44,524 bases of DNA from DASWHF01 sp036393295 (GTDB lineage Bacteria; Pseudomonadota; Gammaproteobacteria; Acidiferrobacterales; UBA6901): NCBI GenBank assembly GCA_036393295.1, contig DASWHF010000088.1:1-44524 (forward strand). Reading direction: 5' to 3'. Both the position numbers and the translations under genes were made by a program. Every line of letters starts with the position of its first letter. Positions within the stretch are counted from its first letter, which is position 1. This document shows, piece after piece, positions 1 to 9,744 of this stretch. The notes below the pieces were generated by a model, which searched no databases, was not told where the DNA came from, and worked only from the letters and a program-made list of their open reading frames with translations.

Positions 1-1
1 G

Positions 2-346
2 GCGATGGAATCCGTCGCCGGCGCGACCGGCAATATCGTCTACGAAACGGCCGTCATGCGCATGCGCGACGAGGTCGCGACCGGCCAGCGCCTGCAGCGC
101 GCGATGGAAAACACGGCGCTGTTCCCGAACATGGTCGTGCAGATGATCGCGGTCGGCGAGGAGTCGGGCTCGCTCGACGAAATGGCCGCCAAGGTCGCGG
201 ACTTCTATGAGCTCGAGGTCGACACCGCGGTCGACGGCCTGTCCAGCCTGCTGGAGCCGCTGATCATGGCGATCCTGGGCGTGCTGGTCGGCGGCCTGGT
301 CATCGCCATGTACCTGCCGATCTTCAAGCTGGCCGCGGTGGTCTGA
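2..346 (+). CDS. pilC: Type IV pilus inner-membrane platform protein PilC, C-terminal fragment
   Basis: Partial gene cut by the window edge; only about the last 114 residues are present, against roughly 400 for the family. PilC/GspF is the polytopic inner-membrane platform that couples the PilB/PilT ATPases to pilin assembly. The fragment carries the typical GspF-domain motif GEESGSLDEM near residue 57 of the fragment and a hydrophobic segment just before the end (SLLEPLIMAILGVLVGG), the usual last membrane helix of this family. The frame is open to the left edge, so the first in-frame ATG at 5 is not the real start. It is followed 30 nt later by pilD, the usual pilB-pilC-pilD order. Confidence 0.93.
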   Translation, partial: AMESVAGATGNIVYETAVMRMRDEVATGQRLQRAMENTALFPNMVVQMIAVGEESGSLDEMAAKVADFYELEVDTAVDGLSSLLEPLIMAILGVLVGGLVIAMYLPIFKLAAVV

Positions 347-376
347 TCGGCGACAACCGCCGGGTGCGCCGCGGCA

Positions 377-1261
377 TTGGCGACCGATAAGCGAGAACGA
401 CAACCCGTGCTGCTCCTGCTGCAATCGCACCCTTACGTCTTCCCGCTGCTCGCCGGTCTCGTCGGCCTGCTGGTCGGCAGCTTCCTCAACGTGGTGATCG
501 TGCGCCTGCCGACCATGCTGAACCGGCAATGGCGGCGCGAGTGCGAACAGCATCTCGCCGCCGCGGCCGCGGACGATCGGCCCTTCAACCTCGTCACTCC
601 GCGCTCGCACTGCCCGCACTGCGGACACCGGATCGGGGCGCTGGAAAACGTTCCGGTGCTGAGCTACCTGTGGCTGCGCGGCCGGTGCTCGGCGTGCGGC
701 GTGCGGATCTCGCCGCGCTATCCGCTCGTCGAGTTGCTGTCCGCCGGGCTCTCGACGCTGGTCGCCTGGCATTTCGGATTCGGCGTCGCCGCGATCGCGG
801 TGATCCTCCTGACCTGGGCGCTGATCGCGCTGACCTTCATCGACATTGATCACCAGCTGCTGCCGGACGTCATCACTCTCCCGTTTCTCTGGGTCGGCCT
901 GCTGCTCAACGCCTTTTCGGTCTTCGCCGACCCGCGCTCCGCCGTCATCGGCGCGGCCGCCGGCTACCTGGCGCTGTGGCTGGTCTTTCACCTGTTCAAG
1001 CTTGTCACCGGCAAGGAAGGCATGGGCTACGGCGATTTCAAGCTGCTCGCACTGTTCGGCGCCTGGCTCGGGTGGCAGTCACTGCCATTGATTATCCTGC
1101 TTTCGTCCTTCGTGGGCGCAGCCGTGGGTCTCGGCTTCATACTCTTCCGCGGTCGCGACCGGAACCTGCCGATTCCGTTCGGTCCGTTCCTGTGCGCGGC
1201 CGGCTGGATCGCGCTGCTCTGGGGCGATTCCATGATGCGCTATTATCTGCGGCTGGCGTGA
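377..1261 (+). CDS. pilD: Prepilin leader peptidase / N-methyltransferase PilD
   Basis: Membrane aspartyl protease that cleaves the leader of type IV prepilins (and usually type II secretion pseudopilins) and N-methylates the new N-terminus. The cytoplasmic domain has two CxxC pairs (C79/C82 and C104/C107), the zinc-binding tetracysteine of the bifunctional enzymes. The peptidase half has the two conserved aspartate sites, IDID at 155-158 and GYGD at 217-220 (followed by FK), within multiple membrane helices. Length of about 294 aa is normal. The start is uncertain: this frame is the same as pilC's, so it must lie after 346. Candidates are TTG at 377 and GTG at 407, neither with a good ribosome site. 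Confidence 0.93.
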   Translation: MATDKRERQPVLLLLQSHPYVFPLLAGLVGLLVGSFLNVVIVRLPTMLNRQWRRECEQHLAAAAADDRPFNLVTPRSHCPHCGHRIGALENVPVLSYLWLRGRCSACGVRISPRYPLVELLSAGLSTLVAWHFGFGVAAIAVILLTWALIALTFIDIDHQLLPDVITLPFLWVGLLLNAFSVFADPRSAVIGAAAGYLALWLVFHLFKLVTGKEGMGYGDFKLLALFGAWLGWQSLPLIILLSSFVGAAVGLGFILFRGRDRNLPIPFGPFLCAAGWIALLWGDSMMRYYLRLA

Positions 1262-1289
1262 GCGGCGGACGCGTTGTAAGATCGTACCC

Positions 1290-1895
1290 ATGCTGCACAT
1301 CGGTCTCACCGGGGGCATCGGCAGCGGCAAGACCGTCGTCGCGGAGCTGTTTGCCGCACGCGGTGCGCCGGTGATCGACGCCGACGCCATCGTCCATGAG
1401 TTGATGGCGCCCGGATCCCCGGCATACGAGGCGATCGTCGACGAATTCGGCACGGACATGCTCACACCGGGCGGCGAGATCGACCGCGCTAGGTTGCGCG
1501 CACGGGTCTTCGACGACACGCAGGCGCGCCGCCGGCTCGAGGCGATCCTGCACCCGCGGGTACGCGCGATCATGGCCGAGCGCGCCGCCCGGCTCGACGC
1601 GCCCTACGTCATCCTCGTCATCCCGCTGCTGTTCGAGGCCGGTCAACGCGACCTGGTTGATCGCGCCCTGGTCGTGGACGCCGACGAGGCCACCCAGATC
1701 GCGCGCGTCCAGGCACGCAGCGGTCTCGACCCCGATGCCATACGGCGCATCATGGCCGCCCAGCTGGATCGCGAAGCGCGCCGCCGTCAGGCGGACGATA
1801 TCATCGTGAACGATCGCGATTTCGACCATCTCGCGGCGCAGGTCGAACGGCTGCATCGATCGTATCTGGGGATGACAAAGACGAGTAGCGAGTAG
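1290..1895 (+). CDS. coaE: Dephospho-CoA kinase
   Basis: Catalyses the last step of coenzyme A synthesis, phosphorylation of the 3'-hydroxyl of dephospho-CoA. The P-loop GGIGSGKT lies at residues 8-15, followed by IDADAIVHEL (substrate/acid region) and a LID-like basic stretch rich in R around 147-175. Length of 201 aa is normal. It lies 28 nt after pilD, as in many gammaproteobacteria where pilD-coaE are linked. Oddity: the last four codons (TSSE) and the stop are read from the first units of the adjacent GAGTAGC heptamer array, so the C-terminus and stop codon are supplied by the repeat. Confidence 0.95.
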   Translation: MLHIGLTGGIGSGKTVVAELFAARGAPVIDADAIVHELMAPGSPAYEAIVDEFGTDMLTPGGEIDRARLRARVFDDTQARRRLEAILHPRVRAIMAERAARLDAPYVILVIPLLFEAGQRDLVDRALVVDADEATQIARVQARSGLDPDAIRRIMAAQLDREARRRQADDIIVNDRDFDHLAAQVERLHRSYLGMTKTSSE

Positions 1896-2012
1896 CGAGT
1901 AGCGAGTGGCGAGTAGCGAGTAGCGAGTGGCGAGTAGCGAGTGGCGAGTGGCGAGTGGCGAGTGGCAGTATGTGATTTTACTCGCTACTCGCTACTAGCC
2001 ACTCGCTACTGC
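1883..2012. repeat. Heptanucleotide (GAGTAGC/GAGTGGC) inverted-repeat element, copy 1
   Basis: Twelve perfect 7-bp units run from 1883 to 1966, each either GAGTAGC or GAGTGGC. A short spacer follows, then an inverted array of about 34 nt at 1979-2012 made of the complementary units. The transcript could fold into a long hairpin. It fills the gap between the converging coaE (plus) and argJ (minus) genes, overlaps the coaE stop, and ends 2 nt from the argJ stop. It may act as a bidirectional terminator or mRNA-end stabiliser; that is inference. A related copy is at 32081-32157. Confidence 0.9.
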
Positions 2013-2014
2013 TT

Positions 2015-3235
2015 TTAAGTTCTATATTCCGCATTGATCCGCACATAATCGTGCGACAGATCGCAGGTCCACAGCCGTGCCACGGCTGGCCCCATCCCAA
2101 GATCGACGCGCAGGTGGATTTCCGCCTGTGCCATAACGCGCTGTCCCTGAGCCTCGGTGTAGTCCGGAGCGCGCGCGCCGTCACGAACCACGCACACGTC
2201 GTCGAGATGAATCGTGACCTTGCCGACATCGAGCCGCGCGATCGGTGCCCGGCCGATCGCCGCCAGGATACGGCCCCAATTCGGGTCGCTGGCGAAAAAC
2301 GCCGTCTTCACCAGCGGCGAGTGGGCGATGGTGTAGGCAACCTCCAGACAGTCGGCCTCGCTGGCCCCGCCGCTGACGTCAATGGTGATGAACTTGGTTG
2401 CGCCTTCCGCGTCGCGCACGATCGCCTGCGCGAGGTCGCCGGCGACTTCCTTGACCGCGGCGGCGAGACGCTCGTAGGCGTCGCCCCGCGGGGCGACGAT
2501 CGTCGGATGAGCAGCCTTGCCGGTCGCCAGCAGCACGCAGGCGTCGTTGGTGGAGGTGTCGCCGTCCACCGAGATGCGGTTGAAGGTCCCGGCGGCCGCG
2601 GCCCGCACGCCGGCAGCGAGCGCTTCGCGGCTGACTGCCGCGTCGGTGGCGATGAATGCCAGCATCGTGGCCATGTCCGGGCGGATCATGCCGGCACCCT
2701 TGGCGATGCCGGTCACGGTGACCTCGACGCCGTTGATGCGGATACGCCGCGACGCCCCCTTCGGCACGGTGTCGGTCGTCATGATGCCCTCCGCCGCGTC
2801 GGCCCAACCGTCCTCGCCGAGCCCCGCCAGCGCGCCGTCGAGTCCGGCGACCAGACGTTCGACCGGCAAGCGCTCGCCGATCACGCCCGTTGAGAAAGGC
2901 AGGACCTCGTGCGGGGCGATGCCCAGGCGAGCGGCCAGCGCGTCGCAACAGGCGGCGGCATCCTCGATGCCCGGCGCGCCGGTGCCGGCATTGGCGAAAC
3001 CGGTGTTGACGAGCAGCGCGCGCGGCGCGCCACGCGCCAGATGTTCTTGCGCGACGATGACCGGTGCCGCGCAGAAGCGGTTGCGCGTGAACACCGCCGC
3101 CGCCTCGGTCCCGGTGTCACAAACAAACACCACCAGGTCGCGCCGATTCGCCTTGCGGATACCGGCCTTGGTGGTGCCGAGGCGAACGCCGGGTATGGGG
3201 AACAGTTCGGGGAGGTCTTTGAGTCCGATGGCCAT
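2015..3235 (-). CDS. argJ: Bifunctional glutamate N-acetyltransferase / amino-acid acetyltransferase ArgJ
   Basis: Enzyme of the cyclic arginine pathway: transfers acetyl from N-acetylornithine to glutamate, and in bifunctional forms also uses acetyl-CoA. Members self-cleave before a threonine nucleophile; here the site is KGAGMIRPDMA/TMLAF with the Thr at residue 190. The family C-terminus (RINAEYRT) is present and the length of 406 aa is normal. The family motif usually written GNANAGTG reads GFANAGTG here (F at about 80), a visible substitution. The gene lies downstream of secA on the same strand, separated by a repeat element. The ATG at 3235 has no strong ribosome site. Confidence 0.95.
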   Translation of the reverse strand: MAIGLKDLPELFPIPGVRLGTTKAGIRKANRRDLVVFVCDTGTEAAAVFTRNRFCAAPVIVAQEHLARGAPRALLVNTGFANAGTGAPGIEDAAACCDALAARLGIAPHEVLPFSTGVIGERLPVERLVAGLDGALAGLGEDGWADAAEGIMTTDTVPKGASRRIRINGVEVTVTGIAKGAGMIRPDMATMLAFIATDAAVSREALAAGVRAAAAGTFNRISVDGDTSTNDACVLLATGKAAHPTIVAPRGDAYERLAAAVKEVAGDLAQAIVRDAEGATKFITIDVSGGASEADCLEVAYTIAHSPLVKTAFFASDPNWGRILAAIGRAPIARLDVGKVTIHLDDVCVVRDGARAPDYTEAQGQRVMAQAEIHLRVDLGMGPAVARLWTCDLSHDYVRINAEYRT

Positions 3236-3242
3236 AGGGTCA

Positions 3243-3360
3243 GAGAAAAGAGAAAAGTGAAAAGATAAAAGTGATAAGACGCACGTTACAGGGAAACGTG
3301 CCCAACGGCTAGCACCTCACAATTCTCATCTTTTCTCTTTACTCTTTACTCTTTACTCTT
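3243..3360. repeat. Purine/pyrimidine heptamer inverted-repeat element
   Basis: Left arm 3243-3278 is a degenerate array of GAAAAGA/GAAAAGT/GATAAAA-like units. Right arm 3329-3360 is CTTTTCTC followed by three TTTACTC units, that is, AGAGTAA units on the minus strand. Between them GCACGTT (3281-3287) pairs with AACGTGC (3295-3301) in a small inner hairpin. The right arm ends 1 nt before the secA stop and the left arm begins 7 nt upstream of argJ, so it fills the secA-argJ gap. Architecture matches the GAGTAGC element at 1883-2012 but with different bases. Confidence 0.8.
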
Positions 3361-3361
3361 G

Positions 3362-6055
<2,694 letters not shown>

Positions 6056-6181
6056 GCCTCTCACTTGAGCCCGTCGCGGCAGGTGCCGGCGGGTCGCAAA
6101 AAAAGGCGATTATGGAGGAAAACCGCCGGGGATTAAATACGGCGTGCAGCGGCCGACAGGGGAGACCGCTTAAGGCGGGGT

Positions 6182-7114
6182 TCAGGACGACCGCAAGAAG
6201 GGCTGGGGATCGACCGCGCGCCCGTTACGCAGCACTTCGAAGTGCAGATGCGGGCCCGTCGAGCGGCCGCTGCTGCCCACCAGGGCGACCGGCTGGCCTT
6301 TCTCGATGCGATCCCCGACCTTCACCAGCACGGCCGAGGCGTGGGCATAGCGCGTCACCAGGCCGTTGCCGTGGTTGATCTCGACCGCGAACCCGTAGCT
6401 GTTCTTCTCGCCGGCATGGCTCACCACGCCGCCGCCCATCGCCTTGATCACCGAGCCCATGCGGCTGGCGATGTCGACGCCTTCGTGATAGGCCTTGCGG
6501 CCGTTGAACGGGTCGGTGCGCAGCCCGAAACCCGACGACAGCCAGCCGCCCTCGGTCGGCCAGCCGCCGGGGTGGACCGCCGCCTGGAGCTGGCGGTCCA
6601 TCAGCAGGCTTTCCAGCACGCCGAGCCGATGGGTGTTGCGCTCCATCTGGCCGGAAATGCTGTCGATGGATTTCATGAGATCGGGGTTGTTCAAACCGGA
6701 CAAGGGCGTCGAGTTTTCCGGGCCGCCCATCGCCGGCTCCTCGGAGAAATCGAACTCGTCCTTGTCGAGACCGGCCATGCGCGACAGGCGCTGGCCGAGG
6801 GCGTTCAGGCGCAGCAGCTGCGCCTGCATGTGGCCGAGGCGCTGGGCCAGGGCGTTCAGGTGAAGCTCGGCGTTGCGCCGCGCCTCCTCGACCTCCTGGC
6901 GCTGCGTCTGCAGCCGGCGCTCCTGCTCGACCAGGTACTGCGGACTGCGGAACTCCGACTCGGTCGTCAGCAGGCCGTGGATCTTGAAGGTGACGGTGCC
7001 GAGGGTCGCGGGCAGAATCAGGAGCAGCACCAGCGCCAGCAGCAGCACCTGCCGCTGACTGAGGCTGATGTTCTGCCCCTTGCCGACGCTCTTGGGAACC
7101 AGGATGACGTTCAT
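6182..7114 (-). CDS. M23-family (LytM-domain) peptidase with coiled coil
   Basis: Inner-membrane-anchored periplasmic protein, 310 aa. A membrane helix lies around residues 23-43, followed by a coiled coil (about 62-115) rich in Q/E/R. The C-terminal M23 domain (about 200-300) has YHEGVD and HLHFEV, the zinc-ligand motifs of active LytM peptidases. Such proteins either cut peptide crosslinks in peptidoglycan or, when degenerate, activate amidases; here the H-x(3)-D and HxH motifs look intact. It lies between lpxC and secA, as in many gammaproteobacteria, and is probably cotranscribed from lpxC. The exact substrate cannot be told from sequence. Confidence 0.88.
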   Translation of the reverse strand: MNVILVPKSVGKGQNISLSQRQVLLLALVLLLILPATLGTVTFKIHGLLTTESEFRSPQYLVEQERRLQTQRQEVEEARRNAELHLNALAQRLGHMQAQLLRLNALGQRLSRMAGLDKDEFDFSEEPAMGGPENSTPLSGLNNPDLMKSIDSISGQMERNTHRLGVLESLLMDRQLQAAVHPGGWPTEGGWLSSGFGLRTDPFNGRKAYHEGVDIASRMGSVIKAMGGGVVSHAGEKNSYGFAVEINHGNGLVTRYAHASAVLVKVGDRIEKGQPVALVGSSGRSTGPHLHFEVLRNGRAVDPQPFLRSS

Positions 7115-7140
7115 GGCTGTTTCGCTTGCGGGTCGCGGCG

Positions 7141-8052
7141 CTAGACCGCGGGGACCGCGCGCGTGAACGAGATGGCGGCCTTGTCAGATTCGGCATAGGA
7201 AACCAGCTCCCAGGCCTCCTGATCCGCCATCAGGGCGCGCAGCAGTCGATTATTGAGCGCATGCCCGGACTTGTAGGCGCTGAAGGCGCCGATCAGGGGA
7301 TGGCCCAGCAGATACAGATCGCCGATCGCGTCGAGTACCTTGTGCTTGACGAATTCGTCCTCGTAACGCAGGCCGTCGTCGTTCAGCACGCGATAGCTGT
7401 CCATGACGATGGCGTTGTCCAACCCGCCGCCGCGCGCCAGGCCGGCCTGACGCAGGGCCTCGAGGTCGTGCATGAAGCCGAAGGTGCGCGCGCGGCTCAC
7501 CTCCTTGACGAACGAAGTGGTGGAGAAGTCGACGCTCGCCACCTGCGTGGAGTTGCGGAAGGTCGGATGATCGAAATCGATGGAGAACGACACCTTGAAA
7601 CCGTCCCAGGGCTCGAACGCCACCCACTTGTCGCCGTCCTCGATGCGGATCGGCTTGCGGATGCGCATGAAGCGCTTCGGTGCCGGCTGCTCGGCGATGC
7701 CGGCCGACTGGATCAGGAACACGAACGGGCCGGCGCTGCCGTCCATGATCGGCACCTCGGGCGCCGTCACGTCGACGTAGGCGTTGTCAATACCGAGGCC
7801 GGCGAACGCCGACATCAGGTGCTCAACCGTCGAGATCTTCACGCCGTTGCTCTCGAGCGTGGTCGACAGCCGTGTGTCGGTGACGTTTTCGGGGTGAGCC
7901 TTGATCTCCACGACTTCCGGAAGATCGGTACGGCGGAATACGATCCCTGTCTCGACGGGTGCCGGCGCGAGGGTCAGATAAACTTTTTCACCGGTGTGCA
8001 GCCCGACTCCGGTCGCCCGGATGACGTTCTTGAGCGTGCGTTGCTTGATCAT
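7141..8052 (-). CDS. lpxC: UDP-3-O-acyl-N-acetylglucosamine deacetylase LpxC
   Basis: Zinc deacetylase of the committed step of lipid A synthesis. Start chosen at ATG 8052 (MIKQRTLKNVIRATG), giving 303 aa, close to E. coli's 305. An in-frame ATG at 8151 would add 33 residues not found in the family. Zinc ligands H78, H237 and D241, catalytic E77 and H264 (KSGH) all sit one residue below their E. coli equivalents. It is the first gene after ftsZ on the same strand, as in E. coli, but 344 nt away, so it may have its own promoter. A TCTATA (TATAGA on the minus strand) at 8074-8079 is the best -10 candidate, without a clear -35. Confidence 0.97.
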   Translation of the reverse strand: MIKQRTLKNVIRATGVGLHTGEKVYLTLAPAPVETGIVFRRTDLPEVVEIKAHPENVTDTRLSTTLESNGVKISTVEHLMSAFAGLGIDNAYVDVTAPEVPIMDGSAGPFVFLIQSAGIAEQPAPKRFMRIRKPIRIEDGDKWVAFEPWDGFKVSFSIDFDHPTFRNSTQVASVDFSTTSFVKEVSRARTFGFMHDLEALRQAGLARGGGLDNAIVMDSYRVLNDDGLRYEDEFVKHKVLDAIGDLYLLGHPLIGAFSAYKSGHALNNRLLRALMADQEAWELVSYAESDKAAISFTRAVPAV

Positions 8053-8396
8053 CCCTTCGGTTTTCCCTGCAGGTCTATAGCTTATTGAAGTCGCATCCGG
8101 CGCAATACTTGTCGCCAAATGCGCAGTTTCTGTCTCGTCGACGCCACGCATCCAAAATTCGGACGGTGAAGACGACTGCCAGATCCATGCCGTGCGGCGA
8201 CCTGGCGACCATACTTTTCAGCCGTTACACAGTAATTTAAAGGTACAACTTAAGCTCTGTCCAGCCGGAATTCGACCGGAATGGCCGCCGGCGGCGGCTG
8301 GCCGATAAGCGGGCCGTTACGGCCAATAATAGACCCGATTTCTCACACCTCCAGTCCAAGTGTCAGTTTTTTTGCTCCTTTCCGCCCCCGGACCCC
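8053..8396 (-). other. ftsZ-lpxC intergenic region (344 nt)
   Basis: No gene is supported here. On the minus strand it holds, after the ftsZ stop, several short inverted repeats (GGCCGTAACGGCC; CCGGTCGAATTCCGG) and an AT-rich patch (TTAAGTTGTACCTTTAAATTACTG), then the presumptive lpxC leader with TATAGA at 8074-8079. The hairpins lack a downstream T tract, so a classical terminator is not visible. An lpxC promoter probably lies in the AT-rich half. Confidence 0.5.
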
Positions 8397-9533
8397 TCAG
8401 TCCGCCTGCTTGCGCAGGAAGGCCGGGATATCCAGGTACTCGATGCCGGCCTCGCCCCCGGCGATACGGGCCTCACCGGTGCGCCGGTTGCGGATTACCG
8501 TCGGGGTGTCGAGCTGCTCGTAATCCATTGTTCCAGTTCCTGTTTTTACCACTTTATAGGGTTGCGGGCGCTTGTGGCCCTGGCCGAGGCCGGTCGCCAC
8601 GACCGTCACCCGCAGCTCCCCCTCCATGGTCGGATCGATGACGGTACCGATCACCACGGTGGCATCGTCGGCGGCGAACTCCTTGACAGTGTTGCCGACC
8701 TCCTCGAACTCGCCGATGGACAGGTCCTGGCCGGCGGTCACATTGACCAGGATGCCCCGGGCCCCGGAGATATTGATGTCCTCCAGCAGCGGGCTGGACA
8801 CTGCCGCCCGGGCAGCCTCCTGGGCACGGGTCTCGCCGCGCGCCGAGGCCGAGCCCATCATCGCCAGGCCCATCTCGGACATGACCGTCCGGACGTCGGC
8901 GAAGTCGACGTTGATTAGCCCCGGGCGGGTGATCAGCTCGGCGATGCCCTGCACCGCCCCTTGCAGGACCTCGTTGGCCTTGCCGAAGGCATCCAGCAGG
9001 CTCGCGCCCTTGCCGACCACCGACAGCAGCTTCTCGTTGGGGATGGTGATGACCGAATCGACGAACTCGGCCAGCTCCTTGATGCCCTGGTCGGCGATGG
9101 CCATGCGCTTCTTGCCTTCGAAGGGAAACGGCTTGGTGATGACCGCGACCGTCAGAATGTCGAGATCGCGCGCCACCTGGGCGACCACCGGCGCCGCGCC
9201 GGTGCCGGTACCGCCGCCCATGCCCGCGGTGATGAACACCATGTCGGCGCCCGAGAGCACTTCGGCGATGCGCTCGCGGTCCTCGACCGCGGCCTGGCGC
9301 CCGATGGCCGGGTCGGCGCCGGCGCCGAGCCCCTTGGTCAGGTTCGCACCGAGCTGCAGGCTGGTCTTGGCCGTGCAGCGCTTCAAGGCCTGCGAATCGG
9401 TGTTGGCGATGATGAAGTCCACGCCTTCGATGTTGGCGGCGACCATGTGGTCGACGGCGTTCCCGCCGCCGCCGCCCACGCCGATCACCTTGATGACGGC
9501 TTGCTGCCCGTAGGTATCCATCAACTCAAACAT
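8397..9533 (-). CDS. ftsZ: Cell division GTPase FtsZ
   Basis: Tubulin homologue that forms the Z-ring at midcell. Start chosen at ATG 9533 (MFELMDTYGQQAVIKVIG), preceded by AGGAG eight bases upstream; 378 aa. The tubulin signature GGGTGTG is at residues 106-112. The N-terminal GVGGGGGNAV and synergy-loop regions are intact. The C-terminal peptide YLDIPAFLRKQAD, which binds FtsA and ZipA, is conserved. An open frame continues upstream through the intergenic repeat to 9743 but that part has no family match. The 211-nt gap to ftsA contains a long inverted-repeat element, whereas in E. coli ftsA and ftsZ are close. Confidence 0.98.
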   Translation of the reverse strand: MFELMDTYGQQAVIKVIGVGGGGGNAVDHMVAANIEGVDFIIANTDSQALKRCTAKTSLQLGANLTKGLGAGADPAIGRQAAVEDRERIAEVLSGADMVFITAGMGGGTGTGAAPVVAQVARDLDILTVAVITKPFPFEGKKRMAIADQGIKELAEFVDSVITIPNEKLLSVVGKGASLLDAFGKANEVLQGAVQGIAELITRPGLINVDFADVRTVMSEMGLAMMGSASARGETRAQEAARAAVSSPLLEDINISGARGILVNVTAGQDLSIGEFEEVGNTVKEFAADDATVVIGTVIDPTMEGELRVTVVATGLGQGHKRPQPYKVVKTGTGTMDYEQLDTPTVIRNRRTGEARIAGGEAGIEYLDIPAFLRKQAD

Positions 9534-9619
9534 AGCGGTGTCTCCTGTGGCTTGGCGAAATTGAACGACCCCTTGGGTCCCACCCGAAATAGATCCTGCT
9601 CCCGGAAGGCGAAAGGCGA

Positions 9620-9733
9620 TTAGCCACGGGGGCACGGGGAGAAATCTTGTTGTGTCTGTGCAGCGTCGAGCATCCCGCCCGACGTGATCTGGTTTGCCCT
9701 TCACACCCATTTCCCCGTGACCCCCGTGGCTAA
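9620..9733. repeat. CACGGGG-type inverted-repeat element between ftsA and ftsZ
   Basis: Left arm 9620-9644 (beginning TTAGCCACGGGGGCACGGGG) and right arm 9710-9733 (TTTCCCCGTGACCCCCGTGG, then CTAA) are almost perfect inverted repeats of 24-25 nt separated by about 65 nt. The right arm ends 11 nt from the ftsA stop. Its 20-nt core TTCCCCGTGACCCCCGTGGC recurs exactly at 42668-42687. In the transcript it would form a long stem between ftsA and ftsZ. Confidence 0.88.
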
Positions 9734-9744
9734 CAAAACTCATA

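Noticed and set aside
1883..1966. CRISPR array reading of the regular heptamers
   Set aside because: No spacers: units are contiguous 7-mers, far too short for CRISPR repeats, and no cas genes are present.
8053..8151. 33-residue N-terminal extension of LpxC from an upstream in-frame ATG
   Set aside because: The family begins at MIKQRTLKNV, with catalytic residues then aligning to E. coli positions one residue off; the extension has no family match.
8075..8188. 37-codon minus-strand frame with three Cys residues in the lpxC leader
   Set aside because: No ribosome site, no coupling to lpxC, composition unremarkable; likely chance. Conservation would be needed to revive it.
9534..9743. 70-residue N-terminal extension of FtsZ through the intergenic repeat
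   Set aside because: Reads through the repeat with no family similarity; AGGAG at the right distance marks ATG 9533 as the start.
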